Origin: JAEXOD01 sp963663265
GTDB lineage: Bacteria; Bacteroidota; Ignavibacteria; Ignavibacteriales; Melioribacteraceae
NCBI GenBank assembly: GCA_963663265.2
Contig: CAXXXM010000001.1
Location: 558,001-622,000 of the forward strand
DNA: 64,000 nucleotides
Direction of reading: 5' to 3'
Shown: one piece after another, positions 9,771 through 19,800 of the stretch
Position numbering within the stretch: the first letter of the stretch is position 1
Layout of the letters: each line of letters starts with the position of its first letter
The notes under the pieces: model-generated
The model's database searches: none
What the model was told of the DNA's origin: nothing
Seen by the model: the letters and a program-made list of their open reading frames with translations, nothing else
Position numbers and translations under genes: made by a program

Positions 9771-10283
9771 ATGAAATTAAAATTAATAGTTTTATCATTT
9801 TTTCTGTTAGTTTTCTTGAATCCTCTTTTTGCTCAATTAAAACTTGGGTATGTTGATTCTGATACAATTCTAAAAAAACTTCCTGATGCAATTGATGCTC
9901 AAACAAAAATTGATGCTTTAGTTGCTGAATGGCAGGATGAATTAAAGAAAATTGAAAATCAGTTGAAAGAAAAAAACGATGATTTTGAAAAAAGAAAACT
10001 GATAATGAGCGAACAAACACGCTTGGATGTTGAAAAAGAGATAGCTGCTTTGGAAAAACAAATAGCTGACTATAAACAGAAAAAGTTTGGTGTTAGTGGT
10101 GAACTATTTAATAAGCAAGAAGAGTTGATGAAACCTGTTCAAAACAGAGTTTTTAATGCTATTCAAGAAGTTGCGAAAGAAAAAGAATTAGATTTTGTTT
10201 TTGATAGAAGTGGTGATATTGTTTTCCTTTATGCAAAACCTGATTACGATATAACCAATATTGTTATTGATAAATTAAAGTAA
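9771..10283 (+). CDS. OmpH/Skp-family periplasmic chaperone, copy 2
   Basis: Tandem paralogue of the preceding gene with the same layout: signal peptide 1-21, KLGYVDSDTILKKLPDA opening strand and helix, coiled-coil tentacle from about 40 to 130, and closing LDFVFDRSGDIVFLYAKPDYDIT. At 170 residues it lacks the Thr-rich linker of copy 1. Tandem skp genes between bamA and lpxD are common in the FCB group. Different client preference or hetero-trimer formation is possible but not visible here. lpxD begins seven bases after its stop. Confidence 0.9.
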   Translation: MKLKLIVLSFFLLVFLNPLFAQLKLGYVDSDTILKKLPDAIDAQTKIDALVAEWQDELKKIENQLKEKNDDFEKRKLIMSEQTRLDVEKEIAALEKQIADYKQKKFGVSGELFNKQEELMKPVQNRVFNAIQEVAKEKELDFVFDRSGDIVFLYAKPDYDITNIVIDKLK

Positions 10284-10290
10284 ATTCTAC

Positions 10291-11340
10291 ATGGAAATAA
10301 AATTAAAAGAAGCCGCCGACTTAGTAGGCGGCATTTTATTTGGTAATGGTGATGATTGTTTCACAAATGTTGCTAAAATTGAAGAAGCATGTGAAACAGA
10401 TATCACTTTTTTATATTTACCACACTATGAAAAGTATTTAGCAGGCACAAAAGCTAAAGCTATTTTAGTAAAACCTGATTTAAATAGAGATAGAACAGAT
10501 ATCACTTACATTGTAGTCGATAATCCAAATGTTGCTCTAAATAAAATAATCAATACTTTCTTTAAACCTAAATTTGATTTAAGTGGAATTTCTGGTTCTG
10601 CTTTTGTTGATGATACTGCAATTTTAGGTAATAATATTGCCTTAGGCAAAAATGTTGTTTTAGGTAAAGGTGTTAAGATAGGTAATAATACAAAAATATA
10701 TCATAACACAGTTATCATGGATAACGTATCTATTGGAGAAAATTGTATTATTTTTCCAAATGTTACAATACGTGAAGAGTGCAAAATAGGAGATAGGGTA
10801 ATAATTCACTCCGGAACAGTTGTTGGCTCTGATGGATTTGGCTATTCGCCTGATAAAGAAGGTAAATATCAAAAAATTCCTCAAATTGGTAATGTAATTT
10901 TAGAAGACGATGTTGAACTCGGTTCTAATGTTTCAATTGATAGAGCCGCTTTTGGTTCAACAATAATAAAATCTGGCTGCAAAATTGATAATTTAGTCCA
11001 AATTGCCCATAATGTTGTTGTTGGTGAAAATACTGTTATGTCATCTCAAACAGGGATTGCCGGCAGTACAAAAATTGGTAAAAACTGTATATTTGCCGGT
11101 CAAGTCGGTATTGTAGGTCATTCCGAGATAGCTGATAGAGTTATTATTGGAGCACAAAGTGGTATTTCAAAATCCATTACAAAATCAGGTACTTATTTTG
11201 GTTCACCTGCAAAAGAAATAAAAACAAGTTTAAGGCTTGAATCTCATTTTAGAAATTTTCCAAATTATGTTGATAGAATTAAAAATTTAGAGGATAAACT
11301 GAATGAGTTAGAAAAAATGATTAATGAAAAAAGCAATTAA
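10291..11340 (+). CDS. lpxD: UDP-3-O-acylglucosamine N-acyltransferase
   Basis: Third step of lipid A synthesis: transfers a 3-hydroxyacyl chain from ACP to UDP-3-O-acyl-glucosamine. The N-terminal uridine-binding domain (1-100) is followed by hexapeptide repeats forming a left-handed beta-helix (about 105-310) and a C-terminal helix. NLVQIAHNVVVG contains the catalytic His, and GSDGFGYSPDKEGKYQKIPQ is the substrate loop. At 349 residues it has standard length. It lies between skp and lpxC-fabZ in the envelope operon. Confidence 0.96.
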   Translation: MEIKLKEAADLVGGILFGNGDDCFTNVAKIEEACETDITFLYLPHYEKYLAGTKAKAILVKPDLNRDRTDITYIVVDNPNVALNKIINTFFKPKFDLSGISGSAFVDDTAILGNNIALGKNVVLGKGVKIGNNTKIYHNTVIMDNVSIGENCIIFPNVTIREECKIGDRVIIHSGTVVGSDGFGYSPDKEGKYQKIPQIGNVILEDDVELGSNVSIDRAAFGSTIIKSGCKIDNLVQIAHNVVVGENTVMSSQTGIAGSTKIGKNCIFAGQVGIVGHSEIADRVIIGAQSGISKSITKSGTYFGSPAKEIKTSLRLESHFRNFPNYVDRIKNLEDKLNELEKMINEKSN

Positions 11341-11359
11341 AATAAAGGAGAATTAATAG

Positions 11360-12766
11360 ATGTTAGAAATGCAGCGTACTATTGAAAAAGAAGTATCTAT
11401 CTCAGGTAGTGGTTTGCATACAGGTACTTCATGTACTTTGCGATTTAAACCTGCTCCTGTAAATTATGGTGTACGCTTTGTACGTACTGATTTAGCTGGT
11501 GCTGTTGAAATTCCTGCCAATGCAGACTATGTTGTTGATATTTCACGCGGAACAACGCTTGGAATTGGAGATATTCGTGTTCATACAGTTGAACATGTAA
11601 TGGCTGCAGTATTTGGATTACAAATAGATAATTTAATAATTGAAATAGATGGAATTGAACCTCCCGTTGGTGATGGTAGTGCAATGCCTTTTGTTCAAAA
11701 ATTATTAGATGCCGGTTTTGTTAAACAAGATGCTCCAAAAGATTATTTAATTATTGATGAAACAGTTACTTTTCATGATGAAGAAAATCATGTAGATATA
11801 GTTGCCTTACCTTTAGATGGATATAGATTGACTGTAATGGTTGATTACCAAAATCCAGCTTTAGGCAGTCAACACTCCGGTTTATTTAGTTTGGATGAAT
11901 TTGTTACTGAATTTGCACCTGCAAGAACTTTTTGCTTTTTGAGCGAAGTAGAAAAACTTGCTGATATGGGATTAATAAAAGGTGGAAATTTAGAAAATGC
12001 TGTTGTAATTGTTGACCACGATATGGATAAAGAGCAACTTCAAAAATTAAGAACAAAATTAGAATTGGACTCTGATATTACAGTTGGACCAAGTGGATTC
12101 TTAAATGATAAATATTTACGCTGGAAAAACGAACCGGTTAGACACAAATTATTGGATTTAATTGGTGACTTAGCATTAATAGGGGTTCCAATAAAAGCAC
12201 AAATATTAGCTGCTCGTCCGGGTCATAAATCTAATGTGGAATTTGCAAAAAAAATTAGGAAGTTATTCCAACAGAAAAAACTGGAAAAGAAATTTCAACA
12301 TGTTAAAAAAGAAGGAGTTATTTTTGATACAGTAGCAATACAAAAAATACTTCCTCATAGATATCCATTTTTATTAGTTGATAAAATTACTCATCTTGAA
12401 TTGGGTAAAAAAATTATTGGTGTAAAATCTGTTACAATGAACGAATTATTTTTTCAAGGACATTTTCCAGGCAGACCTATTATGCCGGGAGTATTAATTG
12501 TTGAAGCTTTAGCTCAAACAGGTGGAATATTATTATTAAATGAGATACCAGACCCAGAAAAAAAATTAGTTCTTTTTATGAAAATTTCCGAAGTGAAATT
12601 TAGAAAACAAGTAGTACCCGGAGATCAATTAATTTTAGAAGCTGAATTAATATCTCAAAGAAGGAATACAATAACCATTAAAGGCAAAGCTTATGTTGAT
12701 AATAATGTAGTAACAGAAGCAGAATTAATGGCGGCAATTGTTGATAGAGAAGAACAAACAAATTAA
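11360..12766 (+). CDS. lpxC-fabZ: Bifunctional UDP-3-O-acyl-GlcNAc deacetylase / 3-hydroxyacyl-ACP dehydratase
   Basis: A fusion of the committed lipid A enzyme with the fatty-acid dehydratase. Residues 1-305 are LpxC: SGSGLHTG, the zinc motif HTVEHVMAA, PARTFCFLSEVEKL, KGGNLENAVV, and RHKLLDLIGDLALIG with further zinc ligands. Residues 315-468 are FabZ: LPHRYPFLLVDK with catalytic His, GHFPGRPIMPGVLIVEALAQ with catalytic Glu. The fusion is a known FCB-group trait and ties 3-hydroxyacyl-ACP use in lipid A to membrane fatty-acid synthesis. A strong AAGGAG ribosome site precedes the ATG. A second Met three codons in is a possible but less well placed start. Confidence 0.97.
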   Translation: MLEMQRTIEKEVSISGSGLHTGTSCTLRFKPAPVNYGVRFVRTDLAGAVEIPANADYVVDISRGTTLGIGDIRVHTVEHVMAAVFGLQIDNLIIEIDGIEPPVGDGSAMPFVQKLLDAGFVKQDAPKDYLIIDETVTFHDEENHVDIVALPLDGYRLTVMVDYQNPALGSQHSGLFSLDEFVTEFAPARTFCFLSEVEKLADMGLIKGGNLENAVVIVDHDMDKEQLQKLRTKLELDSDITVGPSGFLNDKYLRWKNEPVRHKLLDLIGDLALIGVPIKAQILAARPGHKSNVEFAKKIRKLFQQKKLEKKFQHVKKEGVIFDTVAIQKILPHRYPFLLVDKITHLELGKKIIGVKSVTMNELFFQGHFPGRPIMPGVLIVEALAQTGGILLLNEIPDPEKKLVLFMKISEVKFRKQVVPGDQLILEAELISQRRNTITIKGKAYVDNNVVTEAELMAAIVDREEQTN

Positions 12767-12782
12767 AAATAGATAAAGACAT

Positions 12783-13559
12783 ATGACAAAAATTCATCAA
12801 ACAGCAATAGTAAGCCCTAATGCTAAATTGGGCGAAAATATAGAAGTTGGTCCATATGCAGTCATCTATGATGACGTGGAAATTGGCGATAATACTGTAA
12901 TTGGACCACATGCGTGTTTATATGATGGTGCAAGAATTGGTAAGAATGTTAAAATATTTCAAGCTGCATCTGTTGCAAATGCTCCTCAAGATTTAAAATA
13001 TGCTGGTGAAAAAACTTTATTTTATGTTGATGATAATACAGTTATTCACGAATTTGTTACATTACATAGAGGAACAGTTGAAACCGGTTTTTCAAGAGTT
13101 GGTAAAAACTGTTTATTAATGGCTTATGCACATGTAGCTCATGATACTGTTGTTGGCGATAATGTAATACTTGCCAATGGTGTTCAGTTAGCCGGTCACG
13201 TAACAATTGAAGATTGGGTAATTATTGGTGGAATGTCCCCAATACATCAGTTTTGTAAAATTGGAAAACATGCAATGATTGGCGGTGGATTTAGAGCTGT
13301 TGTTGATGTTCCTCCTTTTGTTATGGCTGCTAATGAACCATTAAAATTTGCCGGATTAAACACAATTGGATTAAGAAGACGCGGATTTACTAACGAACAG
13401 ATTCAAGATATTAAGAATGTATATTTTATACTTTATCTTTCAAAATTGAATTTTTCGGATGCTAAAGAAAAAATAAAAAACGAGATGGCTGACAATTGGG
13501 CTGCTAAAGAAATATTAGGGTTCTTAGAGACAAGTACACGTCCCGGTTTTAAAGCATGA
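12783..13559 (+). CDS. lpxA: Acyl-ACP--UDP-N-acetylglucosamine O-acyltransferase
   Basis: First step of lipid A synthesis. A 258-residue left-handed beta-helix protein with hexapeptide repeats from residue 1 to about 190 and a helical C-terminal region. LLMAYAHVAHD holds the catalytic His, and GGGFRAVVDVPPFVMAANEP is typical of LpxA. Its stop overlaps the start of the next gene by four bases (ATGA), indicating translational coupling. With lpxD and lpxC-fabZ this window carries the first three lipid A steps; lpxB is not present. Confidence 0.96.
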   Translation: MTKIHQTAIVSPNAKLGENIEVGPYAVIYDDVEIGDNTVIGPHACLYDGARIGKNVKIFQAASVANAPQDLKYAGEKTLFYVDDNTVIHEFVTLHRGTVETGFSRVGKNCLLMAYAHVAHDTVVGDNVILANGVQLAGHVTIEDWVIIGGMSPIHQFCKIGKHAMIGGGFRAVVDVPPFVMAANEPLKFAGLNTIGLRRRGFTNEQIQDIKNVYFILYLSKLNFSDAKEKIKNEMADNWAAKEILGFLETSTRPGFKA

Positions 13560-14290
13560 AATGGAATTTAATAAATACCGGTAGTAATACTGGTATTTAT
13601 AATATGAACTATGATTTGGAGTTAGTTAATAATTGTAGCTCAGATTCAGCTTATTTTAGAATTTATCAATGGAATCCATATTGTATTTCTTTGGGGTTTA
13701 CTCAGTCTGAAGAAGATGTAAATAAAGAAAAAGCACAAAAGGATAATATTGATATTGTAAGACGCCCAACCGGCGGTAGAGCAATTTTACATGCTGATGA
13801 AATTACTTATTCTGTTGTAATGCCAATTACAAGAGATATTTCGGTTAAAGATGTTTATACAAAAATTTCTTTGGCTTTGGTACGAGGTCTTAAAAAGTAT
13901 CATCCTCTGTTAGCTGACGTTGAGCTTGAAAGCATTCAACCTAATTTTGCCGATTTACATAAACAACCAAGCGGAATGGTTTGTTTTGCAAGTGCAGCTA
14001 AAAGTGAAATTAAATTTAAGGGAAAAAAATTGGTTGGTAGTGCTCAGCGGAAAATGGGTTCTTTTTTACTTCAACATGGGTCTATTTTATGTGGAAATTA
14101 TCATAGAAATTTACTTTATTATCTTAAAGACTTAAGTGACTTTGATTATAAAACCGTAAAAAATGAGTTCTTTTCTAAAACAATTGAAATTGATTCAATA
14201 ATTAATACTCAAGTTGATTATAGTTTATTAACAAAATGTTTGATTGATGGGTTTAAAGAAGAGCAGCAGATTGATTTTTGTAATGTTTGA
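13556..14290 (+). CDS. Lipoate-protein ligase / LipM-like octanoyltransferase family protein
   Basis: BPL/LPL catalytic-domain protein of 244 residues. VRRPTGGRAILHADEITYSV is the lipoyl-binding signature. GMVCFASAAKSEI places a Cys at residue 143, where LipM-type octanoyltransferases have their catalytic Cys, and GKKLVGSAQ supplies the conserved Lys158. It lacks the C-terminal accessory domain expected of full ATP-dependent LplA. I infer an octanoyl/lipoyl transferase rather than a complete ligase, but cannot exclude an LplA-like role. It is coupled to lpxA by a four-base overlap, far from the lipB/lipA genes at 48-53 kb, which makes a second lipoylation route possible. Confidence 0.8.
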   Translation: MKWNLINTGSNTGIYNMNYDLELVNNCSSDSAYFRIYQWNPYCISLGFTQSEEDVNKEKAQKDNIDIVRRPTGGRAILHADEITYSVVMPITRDISVKDVYTKISLALVRGLKKYHPLLADVELESIQPNFADLHKQPSGMVCFASAAKSEIKFKGKKLVGSAQRKMGSFLLQHGSILCGNYHRNLLYYLKDLSDFDYKTVKNEFFSKTIEIDSIINTQVDYSLLTKCLIDGFKEEQQIDFCNV

Positions 14291-14321
14291 GAGTTTGTAT
14301 CCTTAACAAATTGGTTGATTA

Positions 14322-15401
14322 ATGAAAAAGCATTATTTCCTTATTTTGGTATCGTTTGTTTTCTTTTCAAATTTGTCTGCACAGCTGCCAATAAAAATTA
14401 ATAAATTTCTTGAAGGGGCTATTGTTAATGGAATAGCAAAAAACAGCTCTGATGTATGGTTTGCTACTGAAGGGAATGGTATTTATAGATACACGCCTGC
14501 AACTGATGAATGGGACCACTATTCTACTTCCGAGGAGAATATTCCATACGACTTTTTTTTCTGCATTGAAGCCAACGATGATTTTGTATGGGCTGGTTCA
14601 ACCGATGGATTATTTATCTACGATATAAAAAGAAATCAATGGAATAGACGTAAGTTTGGTGTTGGTGGTCAATTAAGTAATTGGATACGAGGGATTACTT
14701 ACGATAAATATGATGATGTTGTTTGGATAGGTAGATTTATGTATCTTACTAAATACGACGTTAAATCCCGTAAGTATACTGATTATGATTTGACAGTTGA
14801 TAATGTAGCAAAGACTAACTCAATTAAAACAATTGGTGTTGAAAATAGTAAAATAGTGTGGTTTGGTACAGAAGCCGGACTTCATAAATACAACAAAACA
14901 ATTGATATGAATATTGATGGTGCTTTAACATTTTATGATAATAGGCTGAATTATTTTAATGGGCGGGGTGAAGAAGTTTCAGTATCAAAAATTCTAATTG
15001 AAAGAGATTATGTTTGGATTGGACTTGATGAATTCATAACACCTGACCGACCAGAATTTAATCTTGGTGGGCTATTTAGATATGATAAAAAGAATCAGTG
15101 GTTAAGGTTTGATACTCAAACCGGATTACGTGCTAATGGTATTTCAGCTATTGAACGTACCGGCAACTATATTTGGGCAGCTCTTTATCAATTTGGAAAA
15201 GATACAAAGGAACAGTTTGGCAGGGGAGTGGCAATTATTAATAGAGATACTGAAAAAGTATTAACTATAAGCGAGGAATATTTGCCGGCTAATATAATAA
15301 GTCTTTGTTATGGTGATGGATATATGTGGGCTGGTTCAAAAAGTGGGGTATATAAAATTGAAATTACAAATTCATTAGCAGAATGGAGTTTGAATAAATA
15401 A
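14322..15401 (+). CDS. Exported beta-propeller protein of unknown function
   Basis: A 359-residue protein with a signal peptide (1-20, ending SNLSAQ) and about seven repeats of the two-component-regulator propeller type. Each has the pattern VWxGTxxGLxxYD, for example DVWFATEGNGIYRY, FVWAGSTDGLFIYD, IVWFGTEAGLHKYN and YMWAGSKSGVYKIE. This is enough for one seven-bladed propeller, with no other domain and no sorting signal. Unlike hybrid sensors it has no kinase or membrane segment, so it is probably a periplasmic or lipid-free binding protein. Its stop overlaps the rfaE1 start by one base, so it is co-translated with heptose synthesis genes. Function unknown. Confidence 0.75.
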   Translation: MKKHYFLILVSFVFFSNLSAQLPIKINKFLEGAIVNGIAKNSSDVWFATEGNGIYRYTPATDEWDHYSTSEENIPYDFFFCIEANDDFVWAGSTDGLFIYDIKRNQWNRRKFGVGGQLSNWIRGITYDKYDDVVWIGRFMYLTKYDVKSRKYTDYDLTVDNVAKTNSIKTIGVENSKIVWFGTEAGLHKYNKTIDMNIDGALTFYDNRLNYFNGRGEEVSVSKILIERDYVWIGLDEFITPDRPEFNLGGLFRYDKKNQWLRFDTQTGLRANGISAIERTGNYIWAALYQFGKDTKEQFGRGVAIINRDTEKVLTISEEYLPANIISLCYGDGYMWAGSKSGVYKIEITNSLAEWSLNK

Positions 15402-16402
15402 TGTATAATTTTGGTGAAAATAGGTTGAAAGAATTAAAAGAAAAGTTTAAGGGAAAAAGAATAGCCATTGTTGGTGATATGATGCTTGATTGTTACTTTT
15501 GGGGAGATGTGAAACGCATATCGCCCGAAGCACCTGTACCTGTTGTTGAAGTAGATAACGAGTTTTATCGATTTGGCGGAGCTGCAAATGTTGCTTTAAA
15601 CATTGTTAAACTTGGTTCGTTTCCCATTCCTATTGGAGTAGTTGGCAACGATGTTAATGCTGATATTTTTACAAAATTAATGGTTGAAGCCGGAATAACA
15701 AATAACAATGGAATTTTTAGGGATAATAACAGACCAACAACAATTAAAACCCGCGTAATTGCCAATAATCAACATGTTGTAAGAATTGATCAAGAGAGTA
15801 AAAATTTTATTCCAAAAGATATAGAAGATAAAATTTTAGATTTCTATGAAGCCAATATAAATGAAATAGATGGGGTTATTTTAGAAGATTACAATAAAGG
15901 TGTGTTGACAGAAAGAATTATTCATGGAATTATTGACATTTCGGTAAAAAATGACAAAATTATAACTGTTGATCCTAAATTTAACAATTTTTTTGAGTAT
16001 AAAAATGCAACTGTATTTAAACCTAATAAAAAGGAAGCTCAAGATGCAACAGGTATGAGTTTAAATAATGATGAAGATATTAAGCATGTTGGGCAATTAT
16101 TGTTGGAAAAACTGAATGCTAAACATATATTAATTACTTTAGGTGAAGGCGGAAGTGTTATTTTCCAAAAAGATATGCCTGAAAAAAGAACCCCAACCAA
16201 AGCAAGAAAAGTTAGGGATGTTTCAGGAGCAGGAGATACTGTTATTTCTACAATGACTGTTGCCTTAATTGCAGGTGCGGATGTTTCCGAAGCCGCTTAT
16301 TTAGCGAATTACGCCGGTGGTATAGTATGTGAAGAAGTTGGTATTGTACCCATTGATTTAGACAAATTATTTAATGCTGTTGAAATGGAATGTAAAAAAT
16401 GA
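15401..16402 (+). CDS. rfaE1: D-glycero-beta-D-manno-heptose-7-phosphate kinase
   Basis: PfkB-family sugar kinase for ADP-heptose, the LPS inner-core precursor. GDMMLDCYFWGDVKRISPEAP is the family N-terminal signature. FGGAANVALNI binds the sugar, and VRDVSGAGDTVISTM supplies the anion hole and catalytic Asp. At 333 residues it corresponds to the HldE kinase half only. The nucleotidyltransferase half is a separate gene overlapping by four bases, so the HldE activity is split in two here. Cytoplasmic. Confidence 0.95.
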   Translation: MYNFGENRLKELKEKFKGKRIAIVGDMMLDCYFWGDVKRISPEAPVPVVEVDNEFYRFGGAANVALNIVKLGSFPIPIGVVGNDVNADIFTKLMVEAGITNNNGIFRDNNRPTTIKTRVIANNQHVVRIDQESKNFIPKDIEDKILDFYEANINEIDGVILEDYNKGVLTERIIHGIIDISVKNDKIITVDPKFNNFFEYKNATVFKPNKKEAQDATGMSLNNDEDIKHVGQLLLEKLNAKHILITLGEGGSVIFQKDMPEKRTPTKARKVRDVSGAGDTVISTMTVALIAGADVSEAAYLANYAGGIVCEEVGIVPIDLDKLFNAVEMECKK

Positions 16403-16872
16403 AACCTTATTTAAGCAAAGAAGAAATGCTCGATATTAGAAAGGAGCTTAAAAAAGAAAATAAAAAAGTTGTATTTACTAATGGATGTTTTGATATCCTT
16501 CATGCAGGTCATGTTGATTATTTGAATAAAGCTAAAGAAATGGGTGATATTCTTATACTTGGTCTAAATTCTGACTCGTCTATTAAGAGGATAAAAGGTG
16601 AAAAACGTCCTATTGTAAATGAAGAAGAACGAGCTTTTTTATTAAGTAACTTAAAAGCTGTTGACTATGTTGTATTATTTAACGAAGATACACCGGCAGA
16701 AATTATTGACTATTTAATTCCTGATGTTTTAATTAAAGGGGCTGATTGGTCAATTGATAAGATAGTTGGAAGAGAAACTGTTGAAAAAAATGGTGGTGAA
16801 GTAAAAACAATTAAGTTTGTAACAAATCAATCTACTACTAATATTATAGACACAATTTTAAGCAGATTTTAA
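16399..16872 (+). CDS. rfaE2: D-glycero-beta-D-manno-heptose 1-phosphate adenylyltransferase
   Basis: Cytidylyltransferase-fold enzyme that makes ADP-D,D-heptose. FTNGCFDILHAGHVDYL has the HxGH nucleotide motif, and GLNSDSSIKRIKGEKRPIVN is the second nucleotide-binding block. At 157 residues it is the expected stand-alone length. The start overlaps the rfaE1 stop (ATGA). The phosphatase GmhB and isomerase GmhA needed between and before these steps are not in the window. Confidence 0.95.
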   Translation: MKPYLSKEEMLDIRKELKKENKKVVFTNGCFDILHAGHVDYLNKAKEMGDILILGLNSDSSIKRIKGEKRPIVNEEERAFLLSNLKAVDYVVLFNEDTPAEIIDYLIPDVLIKGADWSIDKIVGRETVEKNGGEVKTIKFVTNQSTTNIIDTILSRF

Positions 16873-16873
16873 A

Positions 16874-19800
16874 TTGAGTAAAATTAAAGCAACAATCGAA
16901 CGATCCTTATTTAGAAAAGTTATAAATGCGTTTATAATCTTTTTTGCAGGGTTGTTTGTATTTTTGCTTTTAATATTTGGGTTTACTCAAACAAAAACAT
17001 TCCGTTTGATATTGCGTGAACAAGCTGTTATAATTGTTAACGATGCCATTAATGGCAAACTTTCTATTGGCGATATTAGAGGTTCTGTATTAACTTCTCT
17101 AAAAATAATTGATGCCGACCTTACAGTTGCCAATGATACGGTTTTTGCAGTAGAAAAAATAGAACTTAAATATAATCCAATTCAGCTCTTATTTGATAGA
17201 ATTAAAGTCAGCAAAGTCTTTTTGGTTAACCCAAAAATAAAGATGCTGCAAGATTCAACCGGGATTTGGAATATTGAAAAAATATCAAAACCATCTGAAG
17301 AAGATACTACATCCTCCGAGTTTCCATATCTAATTGAAGTTTCTAATATTGAACTTGAAAACTTAAACCTTGTTAGAAAGTCGTACGAAAACTTAAATAA
17401 TAATGATAAAGTTGATGTATTTAACGCTGAAAATTTATCAGTTAAAAATTTAAATTTTTTGGCAGATGCTATTGTTGATATAAAAAACAGCGAATACTTT
17501 TTGGATTTAAAAGAATTTAACTTTGGTATTAACTTAAAAAAGTTTAATCTAAATAATTTTTCAGGAATATTTGGAATTACTAATAAAGCGTTACGAATCT
17601 CAAATTTAAGTTTTAATAGCGACAGCAGTAATGTGAAAATAAATGCATCTGTTGATAGTATAAATCTATTTGATGATTTTAGCATTGATAAACTTAATAA
17701 ATCGCCAATCAGTTTAACCTTAAATGCCAACAGTTTCGATTTTTGCGAAATTGCTACATTTGTGGATGGCTTTAATTTGTTAAAAGGGAAAGCAGATATT
17801 GACCTTAGTGCCAGTGGTAAATTTGGTGCGATGTATATTAATAGTTTAAGTTTTAGTTATCTTAAGTCAAAAATTAACTTAAATGGGTTGATAAGTAATC
17901 TTGACAAACCAGATAAAATGTCTTTTGATATAAATGTTAATAATTCTAATTTATTAGAAAAAGATCTAACTAAACTATTAACTGGTATTGATTTGCCAAA
18001 TTATCCTGAATTAGTTCTTGATGGACTTAATATCAATTACGTTGGAGATATTAAAAAGTTTAAACTTAAGTTAAATGCGGGTATGAATTCCGGTAAAATA
18101 TATATTGATTCTAATTTTGATTTAGGATTGAAAAAACCAAAATACGATATTGTGCTTAATACTTCTTCTTTAGATTTAAGCCCAATTAATCAACCCAAAT
18201 CTAATATAAATCTAAATGGGAAAATACAAGGGAATGGATTTAATATTGATGATTTAGAAACTACTGTTAATATGACTGTGCTAAACTCTTCTTTTTCATC
18301 ATTTTATTCGGATTCCTTAAAGATTACTTTTGATGTTAAGGATAAACTGTTTGAAACTAATCTTTTAGGTACGGTTAACAATGCCCTTTATTCTTTAAAG
18401 GGGAATCTTAATTATGCTGATCCAACTAATCCAAAATATAGTTTAAATGGTACTCTTAACAGTTTTGATATTGGAAAGTATTCAAGTGATTCAACGCAAA
18501 ACAGTAATGTAAATCTTTCTTTTAATGTGGATGCTCAAAATTTTGATATAGATTCTTTGATTGGGAAAGTGAATATAAAGTTAGAAGATTCTGAGTATAA
18601 TTATCAAAGTATCGACAACTCAGAATTTAATCTTATTATGACACAGGATTCAAGAAAAAGAAAAATTGCTCTTACATCAAATATTATGGATTTTTCAATA
18701 GATGGAGCATTTTCGTTAAATGATGCAATTGATATTTTAACATATGAATCCAGTACTATAGTTGGATTAATACAATCAAAAGTACAAGAATTAAACCCTA
18801 TTTCTGAAAGCGGACAAACAGATTCTGTAATTATAGCTTTAGATAAGAGCTTACCGGAATTTATTAATAAGAAGATGAAAATTGATTTTAATTTCTCTTT
18901 TAATGATTTTGAAACAATAGCTTTAGTGATGGGTTTAGATAAATTAGATATTGTTGGTTCTGGAAGTGGTTTTGTATCAAATGATTCCAGCAATTTTAGC
19001 ATAAATACTGATATTAACTTAGATTATTTTATTAATGTTATTAAAGAAAAAATGGTATACATTTCCGGATTAAACACGAACTTTAAGTTTAGTCGTGATA
19101 ATCAAAATGTTTCATTTGAAAATCTTTTTGGTAGTTTATCTATTACTAACAAACGTATTTATACAGGTACAGAAATTAAAAATTTAAATGCCGATTTAAT
19201 TTTTAACCAGAGCAAACTTATATTTAGTGCTTCAGCAAATTTTAATAATATGATTGATGGCGAGTTAGATGGCAAACTTTTGATGAACCCGAATGTTCAG
19301 ACTGTTCTTTTAGAAAGGATTTGGCTTAAGTATATGAACGAAGAGTGGGAAAATGTTAATGATGTTGCAGTTGATATTTCTCCAGATTATATCAAATTAA
19401 AAGATTTTCAGATTGCACATAAAAAAACTTTCCTTTATGGGAGTGGTCAGATGTTAACAGCAGGCGATTTAGATTTTGTTTTTGGATTAAAAGATTTAGA
19501 TGGCGGGCTTATTACTCATTACTCGCAAGGAGCAGCAGACCCTAAACTTAAAATTGACTTAGACTTTGAAACTAAAATTAAGGGGACTCTTGAAGAACCA
19601 TTGATAGAATCAAAATTAAGTGCAAATGATATTAAATATGATAAGATGAATTTAGGCAACTTAGTTTGTGGTGTAAATTATGCAAATAGTTTAGTAAAGT
19701 TTGATGTTAAATTTTTAGACAGCCAAATGAATTATAATACACCACGATTGGTATTTGATGGTTATCTACCAATTTATCTTGGTACAAAATCAGTAGAATC

